Below are positions 34,343 through 48,439 of a stretch of DNA of 64,000 nucleotides, one piece after another. Each line of letters opens with the position of its first letter. Position 1 is the stretch's first letter. Source of the stretch: Silene latifolia (lineage: Eukaryota; Streptophyta; Magnoliopsida; Caryophyllales; Caryophyllaceae); NCBI RefSeq assembly GCF_048544455.1, contig NC_133537.1, positions 18,227,541-18,291,540 on the forward strand, written 5' to 3'. Under the pieces are notes generated by a model, which was not told where the DNA came from, ran no database searches, and saw nothing but the letters and a program-made list of their open reading frames with translations. A program made the position numbers and the translations under genes.

Positions 34343-34619
34343 TACTTTGAAATAATTCCTAGAGAAATGCAATAATTACAAGTTAATTAAGTAGGTTGTT
34401 TCAATAAGTAATCAAGAAGGTGAGTTATTTTCTGTGGAGAATAGCAGAAGAAGACAGTGTGTGTTTGAGACTGAGTGCTCAAGTTCTTAAGCTACTGGCG
34501 TGGCCAATTGTAAACGATTGATGCCATTTTTGTTTCAGATTTTATTTTTCGTCCAAAAATAAAAATTAAAAACTTTTGACTACAAAAATTTAGTTATTTA
34601 TCGTATGAAGATGTGTAAT
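34343..34619. other. Hydrolase 5' flank
   Basis: Upstream region of the minus-strand hydrolase. It should hold the promoter, but I cannot assign a clear TATA box. Confidence 0.4.
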
Positions 34620-34800
34620 TAGCGGCGGATCTACTAACAACATTCCGGGGTGTGCGGATATCGGAAACGGAAATTTTTTTTTGCGTATTTTGTCTAATTT
34701 TTAAGCTAAAAAAAATAAATTTATAACCTTTTTATGTGTATATAGATTTTAAATATTAATCAGGACCCCAAAAAGAAATTTTTCTCTGAATTCGCTATTG
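34620..34800. mobile_element. hAT MITE related to the 5173 hAT element
   Basis: The ends are TAGCGGCGGATCTACT and, from the right, CAATAGCGAATTCAGAG. The left end matches the GGCGGATCTACT of the hAT element at 5173. The flanks TGTGTAAT and TGTATAAT (7 of 8 identical) are the target duplication. 181 bp, non-coding. Confidence 0.75.
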
Positions 34801-34842
34801 TGTATAATCACTAAGCAAAATTTACTTATTTCTAATTTATAA

Positions 34843-35291
34843 CTAATTTTGCTACCCGTGCAATACACGTAATTTTCATATTTTTGTCATTATGCATTCT
34901 ATTTCAAAGACTTCTTATTTAACCACATAAAAAGAACTCTATATGAAATAGTAAGTATTCGCAAAATGTTTTGCTTCGATTGCATAAAAAAGGTAATGAA
35001 TAAAGACAATTACTAAAATAACCGTTTTATAATAATCTTGTTAAATGTCGCATTACACAAGTAAATGGGTCAAGAGTTGTTGCTTGATGAGTTTTTCTTT
35101 ATAAAATGGGTAATGAATATGAGGGATGATGAATAGTTATTGCTTTGAGGTTTTTTCTTTATTCTTTTTTTTTTTTAAAAAGGAATGTGTTGTTGATGAG
35201 GTGGAGGGTAAATGAGTGAATAAGTGGTAAATGTTAATGTGGCAAAAAGTTAAATGTTTAGTTTGTGTTTTTATTATTATATATAGATAGA
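34843..35291 (-). mobile_element. Short non-autonomous Helitron
   Basis: On the minus strand it begins TCTATCTATATATAATAATA after A (35291). It ends with a CGTG-CACG hairpin followed by GGTAGCAAAATTAG before T (34843). The last four bases are TTAG instead of the usual CTRR. 449 bp, with no gene. Confidence 0.5.
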
Positions 35292-36990
35292 TTGACAAAT
35301 TGCTTAATCCATGTTTTTTAGACTTGATTTTATCTCATTTTAATTCAGTTTCATTCAGTTCAGATTTGCTCATCTCTGGCAAAGACATTGTTCTTTCGGA
35401 TTTTGGTTCACTTCAAGCTCAGTTCAGTTCAACTCATCTCTTCACAAATTAACTCTTATATCAGTTCAGTTGAATTCCATTTAGTCCAGTTCAGTTCAGC
35501 TCTTGTCAGTCAAAAAGAACGGGGCTAAATTAGGGAACTTCTCACTTGTGTCCCTCTAGTATGGGATAATCCCACTTGTACCCCTACTTTTCAGGAAAGT
35601 CCACTTGTACCCTCCAACTCTTTAGTTATACACCAAGTCACCAACTCTTACTTCATTTCAGTTCAGTTTCACTAAGTTCAGTTTAGCTCCATTAAATTCG
35701 ATTCAGCTTTTTTCAGCTGAAAAGAATAAGGCTTGACAAAATTTAACAGATCTGACTAGCCCAATACTGAATAACCTGACTTATACAGTTATACTTGACG
35801 CGACACCCGAACTAAGAACTGGTAACGAGAAGTTAATCATTCCTAATTTTTATTATTACTCATTAACTATTATCCTAAGTAACTTGATAAAAACAAACCG
35901 AAAAATGACCCGGATCCAAAATGACTCAATTCGACCCTATCTAACCTTGATTCTTACAAACTGAAATAGGTATTGGGCCATTAATTTGGGCCCCCTATAG
36001 GTTATGAAGTCGAAATTTCTTGATCAAACGACTAGCGACTTTCCATTTAATGGCTTTGATAATGAGTTTTGGGCCATTGATTTGGGCCCTCTATAGGCTA
36101 TGCACTTGGGCTACTAACTTTGGATTGAAGATTGAACTACCATTTAATGGTGTGTTGGCTTATACTCCTATATACATAGGCATTGCCGCATTGGGCCACT
36201 GATTTGGGCCCTCTATCAGATGGTCTTTTTTTTTTCCTTTCTTTTTTGTTTTCAAGTTATTACTCCATATGTTAATGGAATCATAAATTTTTGTTTCAGA
36301 CGGGTCATTTTAGTCTGAAATAATAAGACGGTATTTTGTTATCATTTTATGATCAAATATAACCACAATAATCCAGCCAGTATTCCCGCTTATGCTAACT
36401 TGTTTTTCAAAAATGATCACATTATTTGTTAAATTAGTCATAAATCTCATCTTATTGTTAAGAGAGATCAACTCTAAGGGAATGGTATAATGGTAGGATT
36501 GTAGTGAATCAATAGCTGTACACGAGATTCATAGTCACCTAGGTACGATAATTGTATAGTGTAGACAAGTAGTAGAGCTAACTAACGCACAGGATTCCCC
36601 AATTATATCATCATCATCTACTTCCACCCTGCCTCACATGTAACTACTACTATGTGACAAATCCAAAATTTTCTTTGCAAACTTAATTATATCATAATTT
36701 TGTTTGATTTTATCTGTCACTTGTTGAACTTGTACAAAGTAAATGTTTAACATTTACGGAGTACGGAGTACTTGTTAGGCATATACTCAGTGCTAGATGA
36801 ATAAATTTAGCAGTACCGCCTTTTTTTATTATGAATTCAAATTTAAGACCATTTTAGTTACATCTTACATGTTAAACTAGTGTTATTTAAAAAATGATCC
36901 AGACCCACAACTCGATCATAAATGCATGCTCAATGCGTTGTTTAGGTTGATATTTTTGCAAGTTTGTTCCAAATTTGTTCCGGTTGGGTT
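35292..36990. other. Spacer with low-complexity repeats
   Basis: No gene. CAGTTCAGTT-type repeats occur at 35335..35510 and 35650..35730. Three degenerate copies of TTGGGCCA-N-GATTTGGGCCCTCTATAGG lie at about 35970..36222. The rest is AT-rich. GTACGGAGTACTTG is seen near 36760. Confidence 0.5.
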
Positions 36991-37168
36991 CAGGGGCGAG
37001 GCCACTAAGGCCTTCGGTGTAGCAGCCGCTACACCAAAGGCGAAAAATTCGGTTAGAATTTTGTGATTTGCTACACCAAAATTTACTACTTTCACACTAA
37101 TTATCTATACGCTTTACCTTGAATATATATTTTGCTACACCGAAATCAAAATCCTGGACTCGCCACTG
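36991..37168. mobile_element. hAT MITE with CAGNGGCGAG ends
   Basis: The left end CAGGGGCGAGGCC and the reverse-complemented right end CAGTGGCGAGTCCAGGA are flanked by an exact 8 bp duplication GTTGGGTT (36983..36990 and 37169..37176). The right end is close to that of the hAT element at 5173..9774 (CAGTGGCGGATCCAGGA). 178 bp, non-coding. Repeated GCTACACC motifs lie inside. Confidence 0.88.
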
Positions 37169-38091
37169 GTTGGGTTGATCATTGATAGACATTTTTTTTG
37201 TTAAAAGCGTTCTTAACCACATGGACAAATTATTTACGTTTTGTTATCTAAATACCATATGCAATTGCAAAAAAGAAAAAATGCCAAATGCAACTAATTT
37301 TGACCATTCAACAATCCTAGTTGTAAATTTGACTTTTTCAACTCAAAAAGTCAAAACCTAAAATGAAATTGTCTATATGTCCTTATTTTTTTTATGACGA
37401 GGGAACCCGCAACCGCTATATGCTATCTTTGATGCACACTGGGTAAACCTCAACTATACTAATAGCCTACAAACCAATGTGCATCAGGTTAATCACCCAT
37501 TTTTAGGGGATGCATATGACATGTATTAATTAAAAACATAATCAACCAATACTTTCAAAAAATATTACTCCCTATTTTGTACAAGAATTGATGGATTTTG
37601 TATTGCAAGATTTTGTTTGAATTTTCATTTTCATTTATTTAAAAATAGAAAGTTAAGTTACGTTTTTTTTTGTTCAACTGAATACATTATATTGAAGGTA
37701 AAAATTGAACCCCCAATCTCACGAATGGAAAAAAGAAAGTTCTTACAACTTAAAATAACTCTTGTTCTCGGAAAGTTACGTTATAGTGTTAAGAACATGT
37801 CTATGCAAGTATGCAAGTAGGAGTATAATAAGCCAACATTATCAATTTATGTTCAGAAACTTGGACCTTACCTGGCCGAACTCTTTCGTTGGCTTCCAAA
37901 GTCATACTGTATAAGTTAAGTCTATAACTAACACCAATGTACTTTTTAATTTTATCCAATAATTGCATACGTACGTACAAACCAAAAAAACAGCTACAAA
38001 CATGCAATTTTAAACCGCACTATTTTGGCTGCATGCAAACGACATCGTTGGCTATATTTAACTGCATCTTCAAACCTCAAAACTTGAGCAA
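37169..38091. other. Peroxidase 5' flank
   Basis: No gene is recognised. This is the upstream region of the plus-strand peroxidase. Confidence 0.4.
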
Positions 38092-38099
38092 CTATATAA
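38092..38099 (+). promoter_or_regulatory. TATA box of the peroxidase
   Basis: CTATATAA lies about 95 bp upstream of the ATG at 38194, leaving room for a leader of about 65 bp. Confidence 0.7.
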
Positions 38100-38193
38100 G
38101 AACTTCATATTTTATGTCATAACTCATAAACTTATTGTAAAACAAATTATCTTACACATCTTCTAGTAGTATATCTAGCTTACATTGTGAGAT

Positions 38194-40281
<2,088 letters not shown>

Positions 40282-40883
40282 TTGACTTTGTGATTTCAAC
40301 AACTTTGTCATTTTTATGTTGTTTGTTGTTAATATCGGAGTTGATTTTTTTTTTACCTTTCTTTTTGAATTCAATAATAATGTAAAGGTGCTGGTGTCTT
40401 ATTGATTTTTGTTTGTTACTATCTACTCCGTATATTCTATGATGAAATTTGAAAATGAAGAATTTTCGACTTTCTTTTTGTGATCATGATTACTAATTGG
40501 TGTTATTCTGATGTGTAAAGAGAGTTATAAGAGTAATTGATGTTGTTGTGATTCAAACTTAGATTATGAGCATGGTATCATCTTTCATGATTTATAAACT
40601 AAATCTATAGACATTATTTGAGTCTTTCGCCAAAATAGCCATTTCTATCAAAATATTCGTCAAAATAACCATTTCATCAAAGTATTGTCCAAATTAACCA
40701 TATGGTCATTCTAATTACTAAAATAACCATTGAATTATTAATTAGTTGCTTGCCTAAGAAAATAATATTGACCGACTTGGTTTGGTTCGATCAATTCGAT
40801 TTAATTTAGTTATTTAGTTATACATTATAATTACTATCTATTAAACTTATTAAGTTGTCATTTTTCCGTACACTAAAACTTGG
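40282..40883. other. Peroxidase 3' flank
   Basis: An AATAATAATG polyadenylation-like motif lies near 40371. From about 40625 to 40735 there are AAAATAACCATTT repeats, reminiscent of the AATAACCC ends of the Mutator-like MITEs. Confidence 0.45.
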
Positions 40884-41075
40884 GAGAGACCAGTCTTCCG
40901 TACCCCTTTATTTGTATTTCGTGACCTTTTTGTTGTTAGTCGTGACATAATAATTTCGTACCTATTTACATAATAAATGTACTCATTTTATCTTTAATCA
41001 TGATTTGTACCTATTTTATTACCCTTTAGTGCCACTTTTTCTTAAAATTATAAAATAATCTTTCAATAAATTTAT
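40884..41075. repeat. Left arm of an outer inverted-repeat element
   Basis: This segment matches the reverse complement of 49147..49352, with shared words such as TTTCGTACCTATTTACAT, TAATCATGATTTGTAC and CCACTTTTTC. The pair encloses retrotransposon A. A further right-hand match, AAGTTGTATAT-type sequence, flanks the insertion at 41460..41580 and 49034..49145. Confidence 0.7.
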
Positions 41076-41580
41076 TGAGAAACCGTCTCTCAAGAGGCCT
41101 ACTCTTTTCCGTATGCGTTAGTATTTTCCATATTTGTGTTTAATCGTTTATTCTATCAACAATTAGTTATATTGAAAAACATAGAATCATAATGTAAGAG
41201 ATTGGAGAATGTATGTTCAAGTACTTCTTGGCAATTCCAAAGGCTTAGCAAAAAAAACAATGAAATATAATTGACGATATACGATAAACATGAATGATTT
41301 AAAACTTTATTCATAACGAAATAATTGGCGAGAAAACAATAAAGTAATTCCAGAATTTATTGTCAGTCATTAGTAAAGTTAAATACTGTATAAGAAAAGT
41401 CATCAATTTTAACAAAAAAAATTAAGTATGTGCTTTGATGAGATTACACAAATACTATCCTACAACCAGTTGTATAATAGCATTGTACAACCGCCTTAAA
41501 ACTATTGAGCCCTTACACAAAGTTGTGAAGTTATTATACAATTTATTGAGCTATTTTATGAAGTTATTGAGCTTAATAAT

Positions 41581-42167
41581 TGATGGGGCATATTCTGCAC
41601 CCGCTGACCAAGTCAACACATTGAGCAAGGTCAAAGATATCCACAGCAAGTCAACGGCTTAGACAGCCTAACCGACGCTACGTGTCGTCCTGTCAGATGG
41701 GTCCCGGCCGGGCAACCACCAGCCTGGGGCACACATCCGCGAACTCATATCCAAGACCCCGGCGGTGAGTCAACAGGCCCGCCGGCCTGCCATGGGTCCC
41801 TCGGCCGAGGGGTAGGTCGATCTTTCCACCGCTAGCCACTTGGCCACTTGGCCACTACGTGACAAAAGGTGAAAGTCTATAAATACTCCTCAACTATCAT
41901 TGAGGAAAGGATCCACAATTTAACCTAAGAATCACTATTCATCTGGTAATATCTTCCTTATCTCTCTACAATACGTACTTCGTCAAGTAACAACAACTTA
42001 TCTTTCTAAGTTTATCGACTTGAGCGTCGGAGTGAGTTCGCTCGGCCCAAAGCCGAGCCCTCGCTTGCTCATTGTTTCAGGAGACCGCAAGGAGGAGTCA
42101 ACCAAAGACGTCATTCTACAAGCACGGGTGGTAACATATAATCGCTTCCGGGAATTACACCGGAACA
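41581..42167 (+). repeat. LTR 1 of element A
   Basis: 587 bp. A TATA-like CTATAAATAC lies at 41877..41886. It also contains CCTCGGCCGAGG-type palindromes (41801 region). Confidence 0.92.
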
Positions 42168-42169
42168 AT

Positions 42170-42186
42170 TGGCGCCGTCGTGGGGA
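42170..42186 (+). other. Primer-binding site of element A
   Basis: TGGCGCCGTCGTGGGGA lies two bases after LTR 1. It resembles the tRNA-Asp site of Athila/Tat elements (TGGCGCCGTTGCCGGGGA) with three differences. Confidence 0.75.
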
Positions 42187-42259
42187 AAGATACTAGAAGC
42201 TAGTCACATTCATTCCCAAACAAAAAAACAAAACAAAAACCCACCCAAAAAGCTAAGAA

Positions 42260-43720
42260 GATGTCAAAACAACAAGAGGTATTCGTGAATCGACGAAACC
42301 GAGTTCGCCAAGATGATACCGTCCACAACTGGGAGTTGCGCAGCCCTCCAACGGCCGGGTAATTCAGCCGAGTACGGATGCCAATAATACCAGATACGCC
42401 ACGTTCGCCAACCAGGTCACCATCATGGGACATGTGGTTGATGTAGTTAAACCGGGCTACTCCCCGACCTCATTAGTAGTACGTCGGCTCACACCGTCAC
42501 ACCGACAAGAGCGGCGGAACCCGTCCAGAGACCAGGGCCTTAACGTGACTCCAAGAGACTTGAATGGAGCACCGGAAGAAGCTGGCCCCGTCGAGACGCC
42601 GGAGGAACCCAGCGTGCGCTGGTCGACCTAAGTCCTTCCCGCATCCGCGGGAGGACAGCTCGCCGCCGCAAGGCACCGACGAGGGCCGCCTCGGAGGAGT
42701 GAAAGAAGTCCGACTCGTCAGAGTCGGAGAAGAAGCCCGACTTACCATAGTCGGAGGAGAAGCCCCACCCAGTACGAGGAGAGGAGCCGGACTAGGAATG
42801 CGAGAAGCCGATCGCCGCGTGTCATTCGACACGTGGTCAGACAGCCCCTCAGCGCCTATGTCCTTGACACCGCCGTGCCAACCAAATTAAAGTTGCCGGC
42901 GTTCACATACAAAGGGGATAGCGACCCCACCGACCATGCCGAGGCCTTTGAGTCGTACATGTCGGTGTGGGAACAACCCGATGAAGTCCGTGCCGAGTCT
43001 TCCTAACGACCTTGCATGGGATGGCTCGAGTTGGTACAAAGGGTCGCCCGACGGCTCGATATCTTTGTTACTCCGACCTAAGGGGCGCCTTCCTAGCCCA
43101 GTACTCTTGCAATAAGAGGAAGGCCGTGGAGACGTCGGACCTCCTAACTATTAGGCAGGAGGGGGGCAAGTCTCTACGAAGCTATGTGAAGAGGTTCGAT
43201 GCCAAGGTTCAGCAAATTCGGGAGATTAATCCCGAGGGCGGCTCTTACGATGAAAGGCCTCCCAAGGGGAGACTTAAAAACGAGCTCATCAAGTCCGGAG
43301 GCCTGGGCTTAGACGCCGCCAGGAAGATGGCCGATCAAGCCATCAAGGTAGAGGACTATCACAAGACTGGTCGGCCACGCCGAGGTCGGGCACTCGAGAG
43401 AAGAAGAGCCACCGGGAGGATAACCCGGATGAAAGACGCCGTGACAATAATAGGTCACGGTATGATAAACCGCTGAAAGCGAGCTCGGCGGGCGCCGGGG
43501 GGAGTTCGGGAACATACCACCAAAGGCGGTACCGTGATCACACCCCCCTGGTTGTATCTGCCGCCGAGGTCTTCGCCCTGAGCAAGGGCGAGGGCCAGAA
43601 ATGGGAAAGGCCTCCCAAGCCGAAGGGAGACGGTGACACGAGCCAATACTGTGAGTACCACGCCACACCGGTCACCTTATCGACAACCGCTAAGCATCGA
43701 AGAATGCCATTGAAGAGCTA
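42260..43720 (+). pseudogene. gag of element A, frameshifted
   Basis: It starts MSKQQEVFVN at 42260 and has several stops and frame changes. LKLPAFTYKGDSDPTDHAEAF (about 42885) and the capsid-like LAQYSCNKRKAVETSDLLTI (43100 region) match the gag at 50862..52305. The longest clean frame is 43012..43476. The zinc-knuckle region near 43650 is also shifted. It would form the particle protein in an intact element. Confidence 0.85.
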
Positions 43721-43789
43721 ATCCGGAAGGGGAGCCTCGGCAAGTATGTTGCCAAAGGCCAAAAGACTGAGGCCGGCGGTTCAAATAAG

Positions 43790-44525
43790 AAATCCGTCTT
43801 TGAACGGATAGGAGTGATCCATGTTGTCATCGGGGGCAACGAGAACGGTGGGTCCGCTCATGGGCACAAACGGCACCTGAACGAGCTGTATCAGGCCATC
43901 AACTTTGTGCCCAAAACAGCGGTCCCCGCTTCCAACATCCCCGATATTACTATTGGGAAGAAGGACTACGAGGGAGTCATCGCTCCTCACAGCGACCCAC
44001 TCATATTCCACTTGGACATCTCCAACCACCTGGTCAAGAGGTGCCTGATTGACACGGGCGCCTACACGAACATCATGTTCAGGGAATGCTTCCTCAACCT
44101 CGGCCCGAAAGTCAAGGACCTAAGCCTTTGCACCAGTCCATCAGACAGCCTTCTCCGGGCGGACTAGTACCCCGGGGTCAACTGGGATCACGGTGATGTT
44201 CGGCGAAGGGATTGCGGCTAAGAATGTCCTAGCTGAGTTCGTGGTCATTGACGGCTCGTCCGCCTACAACGTTCTTATCGGCCGAGTCACTCTGAGCGAG
44301 GCCGACGCAGTGATGTCCATACGGGCCCTGACACTGATGTATGTCTCGGACCGGGGGGAAGCGCATAAGCTCGTCTCCAAGGACGAGAAGGACGAGGTGG
44401 TCAACGTCCAGATATCCGCCAGAGGATGCAACTTGCAATCCCTCAAAGCGGCAAAGAAGTCAGAGAGGGGGAAAAGCCCATCCTTACAACAGGAGGGCGA
44501 CCTCATGGATGTAACTGACGGCTAA
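43790..44525 (+). pseudogene. Aspartic protease of element A, broken
   Basis: The frame 43814..44167 contains the catalytic CLIDTGAYTNIMF. After a frame break the frame 44193..44525 contains the flap and C-terminal part (YNVLIGR). The coding sequence ends in TAA at 44523, and no reverse transcriptase follows. Confidence 0.85.
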
Positions 44526-44767
44526 CTAGGAAGGTGTGCCTTTAATAAGCCGTTAGAACACTGACGATCTCAGAGAGTACCTTGTAAAGTGCCGGAGGTG
44601 CCCAAGACAACTGTGGGTACCCCGACACATGTTTATATCTAATGAGGAATCGTCCAAGTTCTCCATCAAAGTGTTCATTCCCCAAATAGTCACTATCAGA
44701 AACAGGTACGGCTCACACTTTGTCATACCGACAAGAGCGGCAAGTCATCATCAAGAAGCAGCGCGTC

Positions 44768-45150
44768 GCAGTCACCCCAAGTAGTAGACGCTACGGCAAG
44801 TCACCCCAAGAGGTAGACGCCGCAGCAGTCACTCCAAGTGGTAGACGCCACGGCAGCCATCGTCAAGAAGTAAGCGCCGTCGCAGTCACCCCAAGTAGTA
44901 GACGCTACGGCAGTCACCCCAAGAGGTAGACGCCGCAGCAGTCACTCCAAGTGGTAGACGCCACGGCAGCCATCGTCAAGAAGTAAGCGCCGTCGCAGTC
45001 ACCCCAAGTAGTAGACGCTACGACAGTCACCCCAAGAGGTAGACGCCGCAGCAGTCACTCCAAGTGGTAGACGCCACGGCAGCCATCGTCAAGAAACAGG
45101 CGTCGTCGCAGTCACCCCAAGAGGTGGGCGCTACGGCAGTCACTACCAGC
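44768..45150. repeat. 113 bp tandem repeat of element A
   Basis: Three higher-order units start with CGCAGTCACCCCAAGTAGTA at about 44768, 44881 and 44994. Each is built from four ~28 bp subunits of the type AGTCACCCCAAGNNGTAGACG. A related remnant is at 55825..55890 in the inverted element. Confidence 0.9.
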
Positions 45151-45561
45151 ACAGCTGATACTCGCAAAAACAATCAACATTCCTTAGGAACGTTACAGTT
45201 GAGATACGCACTCTAGACTGCCTCGGCCAGGCCGAGGCGAAAACAAAAGAGGCGCTCAATTAATAACGTGAGAAGACAACCCAGACGAAGACGAGAAAAG
45301 ACCTCGGCCAAGCCGAGGCAAAGTGAAAACGTTACGATTAAGACGCTCAACTACTAGCGCAAGAAGACAACTCAGAAAAATGGGGTAAAGACCTCGGCCA
45401 AGCCAGAGGCAAAAGAAGCGAACTCTTATTAAAAATGTTCAACAGATTACAAGAAATGCAGATGACGGCCGTCCCCATAAGGATAAGCCAAAAGACTGGG
45501 CCGCCTCCACATTCAGGCCTTTAAGCCGCGATCCATCAGTCATTCGGCGACGCCCCTGCGA

Positions 45562-46748
45562 TCACGGGCGAGCCTTAGGGTGCAAATCAAGAACGGTCTT
45601 GTCTTTGTGCAGCCCCATCCTCTTAAGAATATCCTCGGACGTGTCCGCGCCAAAATGATCTCGCAAAAGAAGCAAAGCAAGAGTTAAGCAAGGAATGAAC
45701 CAAAATTCAAAACGGACAGAAACATTGAGAGCAATCATGGGCCTCACACCGACCCCACTCACCCCGCGCCAGTGGCCGGTATGAGGCCGACATGGCAGAA
45801 AAGCTCATCCCGAAGGATGATTTGCGTCTGGGATCCATCTTTTCGACAGCCCACTCTTGTCCGTCTCAAAGAGCCTCATCGCCGACCTCTCTCATCCTCA
45901 TTAAGAGGGACCTTGTCGGCGTCCATCTTAAGTTTTTTCCGGTAACCCATCCGTCATGCTCCGCCTTAGTCTCGCACCGCAAATTAACTTAGTCTTTGGC
46001 CGAAGGACCGGGCGCGGATAGTCATCCAAGCACCTCAACGTACACCCACCGATCTTTCCAATCCTTGCAGGAGGAAAGCTTATCAACGGAGATGTACCCC
46101 GACTCCACTTGCACGCTGTACCACCCCACCTTACCGGGAAACGACGGTCGAAGGTGGTGAAGCCGACGGAATAAATTAACCGTTGGGACCTCCCCTTAAA
46201 GAGACAGAGCGACAAAGCCGACTATGGTCCTAACAGCCAACGGGTGAAGTGGCCCATGGCGACGTTCATGGCCCTAATGATGGCCATAACGTAATCATTC
46301 AGCGGAAACCGGAGCCCGTACTCAGTGTGCCGCATATATACGCCGGTGCAACCGGTGGAGGGCAACAGATGGCTCGACCCCTCTCGGGGATAACAATTTT
46401 GTATCCCCCGCCAAAGTAGAAATGGCCTCGAAAAATGTCTCGCCGGAACAACGGGCAAACTTATGGGTCCAAGTACGGTCAGGGCCGACCTTACAAGGCT
46501 CGCCGTGATCCATGACGTCATCGCCTCCCCTCATTAGGATGAGCCCTTTCAAAGATCATCACCGAAATCGTCTCCGTCGTCATCAACATCATCATCATCC
46601 TCCCATTCCTCCAAAATTTGAGGATCAACTTCGGGAGAAGGAGACCTCGGACCCCGGACCTTAGTGGGGACGGCGGCGTGCCTCCTCTTCATCCGACGCG
46701 ACAGGGAACCCCGGCGCAGGTTACTAGGTCCGGCCTCGCAGAAGACAT
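45562..46748 (-). pseudogene. Antisense gene of element A, frameshifted
   Basis: This is the minus-strand homologue of the gene at 52589..55144. Fragments include AGPSN, RGPRSPSPEVDPQILEEWED, YMRHTEYGLRFPLNDYVMAI and FGADTSEDILKRMGLHKDKT. The ATG lies at 46746..46748, and a one-base deletion shifts the frame a few codons later. It matches the plant domain I know as putative gypsy-type transposon (PF04195, Transposase_28). The function is unknown. It is transcribed against the gag-pol direction. Frameshifts and stops make this copy dead. Confidence 0.8.
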
Positions 46749-46931
46749 GGTAGCAACAGTTATTCAACAAAATAAGAGATCGAGAAAAGTTTGTTTGTTT
46801 ACCTTGAAGAAAAACACTAGCCAAAGTAACGACACTGAAGATTAGAAGAGAGAAAAAAAACCCTTGGGAATTTGGAGGAAAGAAAATTTTAAGAGAGCGA
46901 AATTAGTGCCCAATTTCAAAAACTAACTGCC

Positions 46932-46941
46932 CTATTTATAG
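46932..46941 (-). promoter_or_regulatory. TATA box of the antisense gene (A)
   Basis: CTATAAATAG on the minus strand, about 185 bp upstream of the ATG at 46748. It is conserved at the corresponding place at 52399..52408. Flanking ATTGGTCC and CCAAT-like words are also shared. Confidence 0.7.
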
Positions 46942-47426
46942 GAAAAAGCCCATGAAGAAGGACCAATCAGGGCACAGCCCATGAAACGTCACCAATCAAA
47001 GAATCGGACACGTGTCAGACATGCAGCCACGGAATGTCAATCGTTGCAACAGTTGAATGTCAATCAATGCAACAGTGACCAAGCGTCTTCAACACGCCCC
47101 TTCATATCTCTCTGCCTGTTCATCTTCCTCAGCAAAATCCTGAGTATCCGCTTCTCCGCTGGCCACATGATCAACCAAGCCGGAAAGCACCGGCCAGGGG
47201 GCAATCAGAAACAACCGGCACTCTCCAACCTGGTCTCAGCCAGCGTCTTTGCCTTTTCCACATCGGATGTCCATTACACAACCATGTGGAGGGGGGATAT
47301 GGTACGGCCTAAGCAGAGTCACGCCGAGGTAGAAGAAGCCGGGGCAGAAAATTTTCACTTGCGCAGAATATACGCTAAGCATACATCGGAGCCCATACCA
47401 CGGCATAGGCTACGCTGGGGGCAAAT

Positions 47427-48012
47427 TGATGGGGCATATTCTGCACCCGCTGACCAAGTCAACACATTGAGCAAGGTCAAAGATATCCACAGCAAGTCAA
47501 CGGCTTAGACAGCCTAACCGACGCTACGTGTCGGCTGTCGATGGGTCCGGCCGGGCAACCACCAGCCAGGGCACACATCCGCGAACTCATATCCAAGACC
47601 CCTCGGCGGTGAGTCAACAGGGCCCGCCGGCCTGCCATGGGTCCCTCGGCCGAGGGGTAGGTCAGTCTTTCCACCTGCTAGCCACTTGGCCACTTAGCCA
47701 CTACGTGACAAAAGGTGAAAGTCTATAAATACTCCTCAACTATCATTGAGGAAAGGATCCACATTTTAACCTAAGAATCACTATTCATCTGGTAATACCT
47801 TCCTTATCTCTCTACAATACGTACTTTGCCAAGTAACAACCACTTACCTCTCTAAGTTACTAACTTGAGCGTCGGAGTGAGTTCGCTCGGTCCAAAGCCG
47901 AGCCCTCAGTTTGTTCATCGTTTCCGGAGACCGCAAGGAGGATTCAACTAAAGACGTCATTCTACAAGCACGGGTGGTAACATATAACTGCTCTGGAATT
48001 ACACTCGGAACA
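47427..48012 (+). repeat. LTR 2 of element A
   Basis: Starts TGATGGGGCATA after the polypurine tract and ends ACTCGGAACA. It is followed by a second copy of the 3' tail (48013..48439). Confidence 0.92.
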
Positions 48013-48439
48013 ATCAGCAATCAGACACGTGTCAGACATGCAGCCACGGAATGTCAATCGTTGCACGATTGAATGTCAATCAATGCAAAGTGACCAAGCG
48101 TCTTCAACACGCCCCTTCATATCTCTCTGCCTGTTCATCTTCCTCAGCAAAATCCTGAGTATCCGCTTCTCCGCCGGCCACATGATCAACCAAGCGGGAA
48201 AGCACCGGCCAGGGGGCAATCAGAAACAACCGGCACTCTCCAACCTGGTCTCAGCCAGCGTCTTTGCCTTTTCCACATCGGATGTCCATTACACAACCAT
48301 GTGGAGGGGGGATATGGTACGGCCTAAGCAGAGTCACGCCGAGGTAGAAGAAGCCGGGCGTAAAATTTTCACTGCGCAGAATATACGCTAAGCATACATC
48401 GGAGCCCATACCACGGCATAGGCTACGCTGGGGGCAAAT
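48013..48439 (+). repeat. Duplicated 3' tail of element A
   Basis: Matches about 47003..47426, with the same CACGTGTCAGACATGCAGCC start and the same polypurine end. Together with LTR 3 it makes a tandem duplicate of the tail plus LTR. Confidence 0.9.

Noticed and set aside
42497-42890. Overlapping Arg/Pro-rich frames on both strands
   Set aside because: GC-rich gag region of element A with frame breaks; these are shadows.
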